DNA of 10,834 nucleotides, taken from Pseudomonadota bacterium (lineage in GTDB: Bacteria; Pseudomonadota; Alphaproteobacteria; Acetobacterales; Acetobacteraceae). The stretch spans positions 1-10,834 of the forward strand of contig JAFADX010000237.1 in NCBI GenBank assembly GCA_023424475.1, read 5' to 3'. The position numbers and the translations under genes are program-made. Below, piece after piece: positions 1 to 6,023 of this stretch; position 1 is the stretch's first letter, and each line of letters opens with the position of its first letter. The notes under the pieces are model-generated. The model saw nothing but the letters and a program-made list of their open reading frames with translations. It did no database searches and was not told the origin of the DNA.

Positions 1-2
1 GT

Positions 3-30
3 GGCCGGGTGGGGGTGCGGGCCGGTGCCG
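3..30 (+). repeat. left arm of a window-spanning inverted repeat
   Basis: These 28 bases reappear in inverted orientation as the last 29 bases of the window. The only difference is that the left copy has five G and the right copy six in the central G run. The shared block starts GGCCGGGTGGGGG and ends GCGGGCCGGTGCCG. After it the two copies lose clear similarity. Two arms exactly at the two ends of the window suggest a dispersed genomic repeat at which an assembly broke. That reading is inference; the match itself is seen directly. Confidence 0.6.
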
Positions 31-48
31 GTTCCGACAGATCGGAAC
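31..48 (+). promoter_or_regulatory. perfect 7-4-7 palindrome upstream of yggS
   Basis: GTTCCGA and TCGGAAC are perfect inverse complements separated by CAGA. The site directly abuts the repeat arm at 3-30 and ends 20 bases before the yggS ATG. It could be an operator for a dimeric regulator, a hairpin in the yggS leader, or the end of an upstream gene outside the window. No T-run follows it, so a classical Rho-independent terminator is not favoured. Confidence 0.4.
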
Positions 49-68
49 ATGCACTAGCCTGCGCCGCC

Positions 69-743
69 ATGTCCGACATCGCCGCCAACCTCGCCGCCAT
101 CCGCGCCCGCATCGAGGCCGCCTGCGCCCGCGCCGGCCGGCCGGCCGGCAGCGTCAGCCTCGTCGCCGTCTCCAAGACCCACCCCCGGGAAGCGGTCGCC
201 GAGGCGCTCGCCGCCGGCCAGCTGGTCTTCGGCGAGAACCGCGTGCAGGAAGCCCTGGCGAAGTTCCCGGGGCTGCGCGCCGCGCACCCGGCCCTGCGCC
301 TGCACATCATCGGCGGGCTGCAGACCAACAAGGCGCGCGACGCCGTGCGCGTCGCCGACGTGATCGAGACCATCGACCGCCCGAAGCTCGCCGCCGCCAT
401 CGCGGACGCCATGCGGAAGGAAGGCCGCCGCCCCGATTGCCTGGTGCAGGTCAACACCGGCGACGAGAGCCAGAAATCCGGCGTCGCCCGCGCCGAGGCC
501 GACGCCTTCATCCGCGCCGCCCGCGACGACCACGGCCTGCCCCTCACCGGCCTGATGTGCATCCCGCCGGTCGACGAGGACCCGCGCCCGCATTTCGCCT
601 GGCTGCGGGACCTCGCGGCGAGGCATGGCCTGCCTGTCGTCTCGATGGGCATGAGCGCGGATTTCGAGGTCGCGATCGAGGAAGGCGCGACGCTGGTGCG
701 CGTCGGTACCGCGATCTTCGGCCATCGCCCGGCGCCGGCCTGA
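69..743 (+). CDS. yggS: YggS/PROSC-type pyridoxal phosphate homeostasis protein
   Basis: The product is a cytosolic 224-residue PLP-binding protein with the alanine-racemase-like TIM-barrel fold. The family buffers free PLP and affects amino and keto acid balance; no enzyme reaction is established for it. Family landmarks are in order: the PLP-binding lysine in VAVSKT (K36), FGENRVQE (54-61), IIGGLQTNK (80-88), SMGMSADFEVAI (192-203) and the phosphate-contacting GTAIFG (213-218). The usual H-F/I-IG-x-LQ-x-NK block is present as HIIGGLQTNK. I chose the ATG at 69 because family members start close to an S-x-I-x-x-N-L-x-x-I/V motif, and the GTG at 9 would add 20 unconserved residues. No good Shine-Dalgarno precedes the ATG. 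The stop lies one base from the stop of the convergent sulP gene, so any terminators must lie inside coding sequence. Confidence 0.93.
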   Translation: MSDIAANLAAIRARIEAACARAGRPAGSVSLVAVSKTHPREAVAEALAAGQLVFGENRVQEALAKFPGLRAAHPALRLHIIGGLQTNKARDAVRVADVIETIDRPKLAAAIADAMRKEGRRPDCLVQVNTGDESQKSGVARAEADAFIRAARDDHGLPLTGLMCIPPVDEDPRPHFAWLRDLAARHGLPVVSMGMSADFEVAIEEGATLVRVGTAIFGHRPAPA

Positions 744-744
744 G

Positions 745-2373
745 TCAGCCCAGCGCCTCGGCCACCCGGCGGTGGGGCTCGAGCCCGCCGTCATACCCTG
801 CCAGCGCGAGCGTCGCGGCCTCGGTGTCCCTGAGGCCGGCGAGCACCAGCGTGACGCCGCGCTCGGCCAGGACTCGCCGCAATTCGAGGAACATCTCCGC
901 CCCCGGAAGGTCGAGCGCGGTCACCGCCGTCATGTCGAACACCACGCGATGCACCGGGTCCGGCCGCGCCGCCAGCAGCGCCTGCGTCGCGTCCATCACA
1001 TGCTCGGCGTTCATGTAGAGCACCGCCGACCGGCAGCGCAGCACCAGCACGCCGGGCTGGCGTTCGGCATCCGGGCGGTGCGCCATGTCGGCGAAGACGC
1101 CGCTGCCCGGCACGCGGCCCAGCTCGACCACTGCCGGCCGCAGCGCCGCGCGCAGCATCAGCACCACCGACAGCGTCGCGCCGATCAGCACCCCCTGCAG
1201 CAACCCCGCCGCCAGCACGCCGCCCAGCGCCGCCAGCGCCACCAGCCCTTCGGAGCGCCGGAACCGCCAGGCCCGCACCAGCCCCTTGATGTCGATCAGC
1301 CCCGTCACCGCGGCGAGCACCATCGCCGCCAGCACCGGCTGCGGCAGCGTTGCCAGCAGCCCGGTCAGCGACACCGCCGCCAGCAGCAGCACGCCCGCCG
1401 CGAACAGCCCGGACAGCGGCGTGCGCGCCCCGGCCTCGTCGTTCACCACCGATTGCGAGGACCCGCCGCTGACCGCGAACCCGCGCCCGAAGCCGGCCGC
1501 GAGGTTCGCCGCCGCCAGCGCCAGCATGTCCCGCCCCGCGTCGTAGCGCTGCCCTTCCCGCCGCGCGAACATCCGCGCCACCGCCGAGGTCTCCACGATC
1601 GCCAGCAGGAAGCAGGCGAGCCCGACCGGCAGCATGTCCCGGATGTCCGAGCGCGAGACATCGGGCAGCCCCGGCAGCGGCAGCCCCTGCGGCACCGCGC
1701 CGACCAGGCTGACGCCCCGGGGCGCAAGGTCGAACGCCGCCCCCGCCGCGATCCCCGCCGCCACCACGACCAGCGCGACCGGCCGGGTCGGCGCCACCGC
1801 CTTGCCGGCCAGCCGCGCCGCGAGCGCCACCGAGCCGAGCAGCAGGGAAGCGAGGTTCGTCTCCCCCGCATGCGCCACCAGATGGACCACGCGGGCGACG
1901 AAATCCTCGCCATGCCCCGCGAAGCCGAGGAACTTCGGCAGCTGCGCCGCCGCCAGGTGCAGCGCCAGGCCGAACTTGAAGCCCAGCATCACCGTGTCGG
2001 AGACGAAGCGCGCCAGGACCCCCGCCCCCAGCGCCCAGCCCAGCCCCGCGAAGGCCGCGGCCCAGAGCGTCGCCGCCGCGATCAGCGCCGCCTGGCGCGC
2101 CGGATCGCCGCCCGACATCTCCGCGACCGACTGGCCGAGCAGCAGCGAGAGGCCCGTCGTTACGGTCACCGCCGTGCGGCTCGACCCGCTGAACAGCCAG
2201 AAGACGGCGCCGGCGAAGATGCAGGCGTGCAGCCCCGCCTGCGGCGGCAGCCCCGCGATCGCCGCATCGGCCAGCGACGCCGGCACCATGTAGGCCGCCA
2301 GCATCAGCCCGGCGACGAGATCCCCGCGCATCGTCGCGGCAGAAACGTCGCGCATCCAGGCGGGTCGCAGCAT
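745..2373 (-). CDS. SulP-family (SLC26-type) anion permease with C-terminal STAS domain
   Basis: This is an inner-membrane transporter of 542 residues. SulP proteins carry sulfate, bicarbonate or dicarboxylates; the substrate cannot be read from this sequence. An N-terminal multi-helix region (about 15-410) begins with the typical GDLVAG...AYMVPASLADAAIAGLPPQAGL block, followed by GSSRTAVTVTTG (63-74). It also contains the conserved ETSAVARMFA (261-270) and AANLAAGF...VSGGSSQSVVN segments (288-311). A cytosolic STAS domain follows (about 418-540). I chose the ATG ending at 2373 because AGAGGA lies seven bases before it; the TTG 36 bases upstream has no such site. In the STAS loop the usual D-S/T or D-x-T-G motif reads DLPG (488-491), so no phosphorylatable residue is present there. 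The gene diverges from trpS and converges with yggS. Confidence 0.92.
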   Translation of the reverse strand: MLRPAWMRDVSAATMRGDLVAGLMLAAYMVPASLADAAIAGLPPQAGLHACIFAGAVFWLFSGSSRTAVTVTTGLSLLLGQSVAEMSGGDPARQAALIAAATLWAAAFAGLGWALGAGVLARFVSDTVMLGFKFGLALHLAAAQLPKFLGFAGHGEDFVARVVHLVAHAGETNLASLLLGSVALAARLAGKAVAPTRPVALVVVAAGIAAGAAFDLAPRGVSLVGAVPQGLPLPGLPDVSRSDIRDMLPVGLACFLLAIVETSAVARMFARREGQRYDAGRDMLALAAANLAAGFGRGFAVSGGSSQSVVNDEAGARTPLSGLFAAGVLLLAAVSLTGLLATLPQPVLAAMVLAAVTGLIDIKGLVRAWRFRRSEGLVALAALGGVLAAGLLQGVLIGATLSVVLMLRAALRPAVVELGRVPGSGVFADMAHRPDAERQPGVLVLRCRSAVLYMNAEHVMDATQALLAARPDPVHRVVFDMTAVTALDLPGAEMFLELRRVLAERGVTLVLAGLRDTEAATLALAGYDGGLEPHRRVAEALG

Positions 2374-2418
2374 CGCCGCATCCTCTGCCCGGACCGCCGC
2401 GCCCGCCAAGCGGGAATC

Positions 2419-2447
2419 TTGACGTCCCGGGCGTGGCGCGGGATCAC
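2419..2447 (+). promoter_or_regulatory. possible sigma70-type promoter for trpS
   Basis: TTGACG (2419-2424) matches the -35 consensus at five of six positions. It is followed after 17 bases by GATCAC (2442-2447), which matches TATAAT at only three positions. The implied transcript would begin about 20 bases before the trpS ATG. The site lies in the 101-base gap between the divergent sulP and trpS genes. A GC-rich inverted repeat, CGCGGG/CCCGCG (2437-2442 and 2449-2454), overlaps the putative -10. The weak -10 makes this tentative. Confidence 0.3.
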
Positions 2448-2474
2448 CCCCGCGTCAGACGATCAAGGCTGCCC

Positions 2475-3476
2475 ATGACCCGCGTCTTCTCCGGCATCCA
2501 GCCCTCGGGCGTGCCCACCCTCGGCAACTACCTCGGCGCCATCCGCAACTGGGTGCCGCTGCAGGACAGCCACGAGGCGATCTACTGCGTCGTGGACCTG
2601 CACGCGATCACGGTCTGGCAGGACCCCGCCGACCTGCTGCGCCAGACGCGGGAGATGGCGGCGACGCTGATCGCCTGCGGCCTCGACCCGAAGCGCTGCA
2701 CCCTGTTCGTGCAGTCGCACGTGCGCGCGCACGCGGAACTGGCCTGGATCTTCAACTGCGTCGCCCGCCTCGGCTGGCTGAACCGCATGACGCAGTTCAA
2801 GGACAAGGCCGGCAAGGACCGCGAGGCCGCCTCCTCGGGCCTCTACGTCTATCCGAACCTGATGGCCGCCGACATCCACGCCTACCACGCGACCAAGGTG
2901 CCGGTGGGCGAGGACCAGAAGCAGCACCTCGAGCTCGCGAACGACATCGCGCAGAAGTTCAACCACGACTACGGCGTGGACTTCTTCCCCAACATCGAGC
3001 CGCTGATCCAGGGCGTCGCCGCGCGCGTGATGTCGCTGCGCGACGGCACGAAGAAGATGTCGAAGTCCGACCCGTCGGACCAGTCGCGCATCAACCTCAA
3101 CGACGACGCGGATTCGATCGCGCAGAAGATCAGGCGCGCCAAGACCGACCCCGAGCCGCTGCCCGACCACCTCGCGGGCCTCGAAGGCCGGCCGGAGGCG
3201 CGCAACCTGGTCGGCATCCTCGCCGCCGTGACCGACACCCTGCCCGAGAACGTGCTGCGCGAGCATGGCGGCCAGGGCTTCGGTGCCTTCAAGAACACGC
3301 TGACCGAGGCACTCGTCGCGCACCTCACGCCCATCCAGGCGGAGCTGAAGCGGCTGCTGGAGGACCCCGGGGCGCTCGACGCCGCGCTGCGCCTGGGCGC
3401 CGAGCGGGCCGGCGCGGTCGCCGAGCCGATCGTGGCGAGGGCGCGGGACATCGTGGGGTTCCTGCCGGCACGCTGA
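2475..3476 (+). CDS. trpS: tryptophan--tRNA ligase (class I)
   Basis: The product charges tRNA-Trp with tryptophan at the expense of ATP, in the cytosol, for protein synthesis. At 333 residues it is a normal length for the bacterial enzyme. The Rossmann-fold signature is PSGVPTLGNYLG (10-21, the HIGH-equivalent being PTLGN). The tryptophan/adenylate-binding loop GEDQKQHLELAND (145-157) is present, and KMSKS is at 194-198. The ATG at 2475 has CAAGG six bases upstream and gives the canonical N-terminus RVFSGIQPSG. An earlier GTG in frame at 2433 would add 14 unconserved residues and overlap the putative promoter. The gene appears monocistronic: sulP diverges upstream, and the next gene, the cupredoxin, is 108 bases downstream with its own strong ribosome site. 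Confidence 0.98.
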   Translation: MTRVFSGIQPSGVPTLGNYLGAIRNWVPLQDSHEAIYCVVDLHAITVWQDPADLLRQTREMAATLIACGLDPKRCTLFVQSHVRAHAELAWIFNCVARLGWLNRMTQFKDKAGKDREAASSGLYVYPNLMAADIHAYHATKVPVGEDQKQHLELANDIAQKFNHDYGVDFFPNIEPLIQGVAARVMSLRDGTKKMSKSDPSDQSRINLNDDADSIAQKIRRAKTDPEPLPDHLAGLEGRPEARNLVGILAAVTDTLPENVLREHGGQGFGAFKNTLTEALVAHLTPIQAELKRLLEDPGALDAALRLGAERAGAVAEPIVARARDIVGFLPAR

Positions 3477-3484
3477 GCCGCGCC

Positions 3485-3504
3485 GCGCGGAATTGATTTC
3501 GCGC
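3485..3504 (+). terminator. hairpin after trpS, weak terminator candidate
   Basis: GCGCGGAATTGATTTCGCGC can fold into an 8-bp stem (one G-U pair) closed by the tetraloop TTGA. It begins nine bases after the trpS stop. No U-tract follows, so it would be an atypical terminator. It overlaps the possible FNR/FixK-type box at 3493-3506, and the palindromic character may reflect that site rather than termination. Confidence 0.3.
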
Positions 3505-3506
3505 AA
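3493..3506 (+). promoter_or_regulatory. possible CRP/FNR-family (FixK/FnrL-like) binding site before the cupredoxin gene
   Basis: TTGATTTCGCGCAA fits the rhizobial FixK2 consensus TTG(A/C)-N6-(T/G)CAA exactly. It fits the FNR-type TTGAT-N4-ATCAA only partly. Its centre is at 3499.5. If it acted in the usual class II position (-41.5), transcription would start near 3541. The -10 would then fall around TGTAGGCA (3528-3535), which is a poor hexamer. The distance to the cupredoxin ATG (3585) leaves room for a leader of about 44 bases. The motif is short, so chance cannot be excluded. Confidence 0.3.
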
Positions 3507-3584
3507 CATGCGGGCGACGGCAGGGGGTGTAGGCAAAGCGGGTGTCCGACTGGACGGAGGAAGTCCGGAAGAAGGAGATCCACC

Positions 3585-4163
3585 ATGCGGCGTCGGTCCA
3601 TCGTCCCTCTCGTTGCCACCGCCGTAATCGCGCCCATCGTCGCCGCCAAGGCCGAGGACGGGGCGAGCCTCGTGCGTGTCGCCCTGCTCGACATGTCCTC
3701 GGTGTTTCCGACCGGCTTCGGGCCGGGATCGGGGGGCCGCGGCCCGATGGGCTGGGGCTTCGGTCCGCGGGGCGGAGGCGGCGGCTGGCGTGGCGGGCCC
3801 GGCATGATGGGCGGGTATGGCGGCGGCCCCGGGATGATGGGCGGCATGATGTCCATCCGGGCCGACCACAACGACGTGAAGGCCGGCGCGGTGCGCTTCG
3901 AGGTCACGAACTGGTCGCGGAGCGTCCTGCACGAGATGCTGGTCATCCCGGTGGACCATGCCGGCGCCGCCCTGCCCTACGATGCGCAGTCCGGCCGCGT
4001 GCCGGAGAACCAGGTGCGCGTCCTCGGCGATACCGAGGAGCTCCAGCCCAATGCCTCCGGGACGCTTGAGGTGACGCTCGCGCCGGGCGCCTACCTGCTG
4101 GTGTGCAACGTGCCGGGCCACTACGCCGCCGGCATGGTGACGCCGCTGACCGTGACGCGGTAG
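3585..4163 (+). CDS. secreted cupredoxin (plastocyanin/sulfocyanin-like copper protein) with Gly/Met-rich insert
   Basis: This is a predicted periplasmic type 1 copper protein of 192 residues, likely an electron carrier or a copper-binding protein. A signal peptide is visible (MRRRS, hydrophobic stretch 6-20, cleavage likely after AKA at 21-23). The mature part starts with a beta strand, LVRVALLDMSSVF (29-41). A glycine-rich stretch with methionine and tryptophan follows (44-89), including two copies of GGPGMMGG-like sequence. The cupredoxin fold resumes at MSIRADHNDVKAGAVRFEVTN. The copper ligands expected for the family are present: H116 in VLHEML, C174 and H179 in CNVPGHY, and M184. The start is secure, with AAGGAG seven bases before the ATG. 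The gene stands alone between trpS and the convergent HAD gene. The redox partner is unknown, and assignment to a named subfamily would need alignment. Confidence 0.9.
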   Translation: MRRRSIVPLVATAVIAPIVAAKAEDGASLVRVALLDMSSVFPTGFGPGSGGRGPMGWGFGPRGGGGGWRGGPGMMGGYGGGPGMMGGMMSIRADHNDVKAGAVRFEVTNWSRSVLHEMLVIPVDHAGAALPYDAQSGRVPENQVRVLGDTEELQPNASGTLEVTLAPGAYLLVCNVPGHYAAGMVTPLTVTR

Positions 4164-4244
4164 CGCGCCGCCTGGACGAAGATCCGGCCTGCGGCCCGCC
4201 CGGCGCATGAGGGGCGCGACGGTGAAGCCCTCGGGCGCCTGGTA
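4164..4244. other. short convergent gap without a recognised signal
   Basis: These 81 bases separate the stops of the convergent cupredoxin and HAD genes. I see only a small GC-rich inverted repeat (GGCC-TGC-GGCC near 4187-4197) and no T-run on either strand, so no convincing terminator. A minus-strand reading frame through the gap gives plausible-looking residues but no start or family motif, and I do not call it a gene. Confidence 0.5.
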
Positions 4245-4895
4245 TCAGCCGAGGCCGAGCAGCCCCGGCAGGTCCGCCATGGCGCCGAAGGGCTCGGCGC
4301 CATGCGCCGCCAGCACCGCGCGCGGCGTCTCGTGCGCGAAGCCCAGCACGCGGCAGCCCGCCGCGCGGCCGGCACGCACGCCGGGCACACTGTCCTCGAT
4401 CACCACGCAATCGCCCGGCGCCGCGCCGCAGGCCGCCGCCGCCGCCAGGTACATGTCCGGCCAGGGTTTCGGCCGCGGCACGTCCTCGAAGGAGAAGACG
4501 CGCGCGCCGAAGGTCTCCGCGAGGCCCAGCGCCCGCAGCTTCGCCGCCAGTTCCGCCCGCGCGGAATTCGATGCGACCGCGACCGGAATGCCGGCCGCGA
4601 CGACGCTCAGCACCGCCTCGATCGCACCAGGCACCGGCGGCGTGTTGCGCGTCATCTCGACCGCGAGGAGCAGCGAGATCTCCTGCGCCCAGCCGTCCGG
4701 CAAGGGCCCGACCCGCGCCTCGATGCGCGGCACCATGTCGGGCAGGGAAAGACCCAGGAACGCTTCGCGGGATTCCGGCGCGGTCATTGGCCAGCCCAGC
4801 GCCGTGAGCTGGTCCGCGACGATGGCGTTCACCAGCATCTCGGAATCCGCGAGCACGCCGTCGCAGTCGAACAGGACGGCGCGCGGGCGCGTCAC
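4245..4895 (-). CDS. HAD-superfamily hydrolase, subfamily IA (phosphoglycolate phosphatase/beta-phosphoglucomutase-like)
   Basis: This is a cytosolic phosphatase or phosphomutase of about 216 residues; the substrate is unknown. Motif I is FDCDGVLADSE, with nucleophile D10 and acid/base D12. Motif II is the serine in VAVASN (S109), motif III is K143 in RPKPWPD, and motif IV is VVIEDS with E167 and D168. An alpha-helical cap lies between motifs I and II (about 17-85), as in subfamily IA. I chose the GTG ending at 4895 because it overlaps the hemH stop as GTGA and puts motif I close to the N-terminus. An ATG at 4952 would add 19 Arg/Pro-rich residues and overlap hemH by 61 bases. There is no clear Shine-Dalgarno, which suits translation coupled to hemH. 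A pairing with hemH does not by itself imply a haem function. Confidence 0.88.
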   Translation of the reverse strand: MTRPRAVLFDCDGVLADSEMLVNAIVADQLTALGWPMTAPESREAFLGLSLPDMVPRIEARVGPLPDGWAQEISLLLAVEMTRNTPPVPGAIEAVLSVVAAGIPVAVASNSARAELAAKLRALGLAETFGARVFSFEDVPRPKPWPDMYLAAAAACGAAPGDCVVIEDSVPGVRAGRAAGCRVLGFAHETPRAVLAAHGAEPFGAMADLPGLLGLG

Positions 4896-5968
4896 GCCGC
4901 GTCGGCCAGGCGCGCCCGGCCGTGCGGGCAGTCGCCATGCTGCCTCGGGCATTGCCGCCCGCCGGCGTAGGAGCAGAGCGCGCGCCCCGACCCCAGCGCC
5001 CCGCGCACCAGCCCCGCGAGGGCGGCGATGAAGCCCGGGTCGCTGTTCTGCGCCGGCACCCGGAAATAGCCGGGCACGCCGAGCCTGTGCGCCACCTCGC
5101 GATACTCGACGTCGAGTTCCACGAGCGTCTCCGAGTGTTCCGAGACGAAGGCGATCGGGCAGACCAGCAGGGCGACCTTGTCATGGGCCGCGCGGGCGAT
5201 CTCCTCCTCGGTCGAGGGGCCGATCCACTTTTCCGGCGTCACCCGCGACTGGTAGCAGATGGCGTGGTCGAGGCCTTCGATGCCGAGGCGCCCCACCACC
5301 GCCGCCGTCGTGCGCTCGACCTGCCACTGATAGGGATCGCCCGCAGTGACGATGCTCTCGGGCAGGCCATGGGCCGAAAACAGGATGCGCAGCGGCGTCT
5401 CGGCAGGCAGGTCCGCACGCGCCTTGGCATAAGCCTCGCACACCAGCGCCGCCGTCGCCTCGGCGAAGGCCGGATCCGAATGCCAGCAGCACAGCGTCGT
5501 GGTCGGGGCTGACAAGCCGATGCGCCGGCAGGCGTCCTCCCACGCCGTGACGCTGCTGCCCGTCGTGGTGGTCGAATACTGCGGATAGAGCGGCAGCAGC
5601 AGGATCTCGTCCGGCCCCCAGGCCTTCACCGCGCGCGCGGCGGCGTCGCTCATCGGGTGCCAGTAGCGCATGCAGACGAAGGATTTCGCCTCGACCCCCG
5701 GCTCCTCCGCCAGCGCGGCGTCGAGCGCGCGGCCCTGTTCTTCCGTCAGCTCCAGCAGCGGGGAGCGCCCGCCGAGGATCGCGTAGTTCCCCATCGCCGG
5801 CTTCGTGCGCCGCCAGGCGATGAAGCGGCCGAGGAAGGGCCGCACGAAGCCCGGCACCCGCAGGATGGCGGGGTCGGTGAAGAGGTTGACGAGGAACGGC
5901 CGCACGGCCTCGGGCCGGTCGGGCCCGCCGAGGTTGAACAGGACGATGGCGATGCGGCGCTTGGTCAT
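4892..5968 (-). CDS. hemH: ferrochelatase with cysteine-containing C-terminal extension
   Basis: The enzyme inserts Fe2+ into a porphyrin in the last steps of haem synthesis, at the cytosolic face of the inner membrane. It has 358 residues. The N-terminus IAIVLFNLGGPD is typical. The family signature LFSAHGLPESIVTAGDPY (196-213) carries the catalytic H200. SEHSETLVELDVEY (276-289) carries H278 and E280, matching the active-site pair of the human enzyme. After the core, a tail of about 30 residues holds C332, C340 and C347. Some alphaproteobacterial ferrochelatases, such as that of Caulobacter, are known to bind a [2Fe-2S] cluster, and these cysteines are candidate ligands by inference. The ATG at 5968 gives the family N-terminus; the upstream GTG at 6046 would overlap secB. 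No strong Shine-Dalgarno is visible. The gene is 55 bases after secB and overlaps the HAD gene by four bases. Confidence 0.96.
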   Translation of the reverse strand: MTKRRIAIVLFNLGGPDRPEAVRPFLVNLFTDPAILRVPGFVRPFLGRFIAWRRTKPAMGNYAILGGRSPLLELTEEQGRALDAALAEEPGVEAKSFVCMRYWHPMSDAAARAVKAWGPDEILLLPLYPQYSTTTTGSSVTAWEDACRRIGLSAPTTTLCCWHSDPAFAEATAALVCEAYAKARADLPAETPLRILFSAHGLPESIVTAGDPYQWQVERTTAAVVGRLGIEGLDHAICYQSRVTPEKWIGPSTEEEIARAAHDKVALLVCPIAFVSEHSETLVELDVEYREVAHRLGVPGYFRVPAQNSDPGFIAALAGLVRGALGSGRALCSYAGGRQCPRQHGDCPHGRARLADAA

Positions 5969-5987
5969 GGCGGTCGCGCAGATGTCC

Positions 5988-6015
5988 GCGGGGGGCCGCC
6001 TTTCCGACCCCCCGC
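5988..6015 (-). promoter_or_regulatory. 8-bp GC-rich hairpin between secB and hemH
   Basis: GCGGGGGG (5988-5995) and CCCCCCGC (6008-6015) are perfect inverse complements around a 12-base loop. In the mRNA the structure starts eight bases after the secB stop and ends 19 bases before the hemH ATG. No U-run follows, so a leaky terminator, an mRNA 3' stabiliser for secB, or a leader structure affecting hemH translation are all possible. The fold is seen; the role is inferred. Confidence 0.4.
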
Positions 6016-6023
6016 CATCGGCG

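Noticed and set aside
2437..2454. CGCGGG/CCCGCG inverted repeat in the sulP-trpS gap as an operator
   Set aside because: Six-base G/C palindromes are common at this composition and nothing else supports a regulator site. It is mentioned only within the putative promoter entry.
772..2478. Plus-strand 568-codon open frame opposite sulP
   Set aside because: It is a shadow of the sulP gene at high GC: its composition is dominated by R, H, Q and P, no family motif appears, and the opposite strand encodes a clear SulP-STAS protein.
3489..3515. ECF-sigma-type promoter (GGAAT start) before the cupredoxin gene
   Set aside because: A GGAAT-like -35 is present, but no matching -10 is found at the usual spacing. 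The FixK-like reading of the same bases fits better, though it too is tentative.
2463..4208. Minus-strand 581-codon frame across trpS and the cupredoxin gene
   Set aside because: It runs antisense through two well-supported genes. Only the first few codons near 4164-4208 are free of them, and these have no start context or family match.
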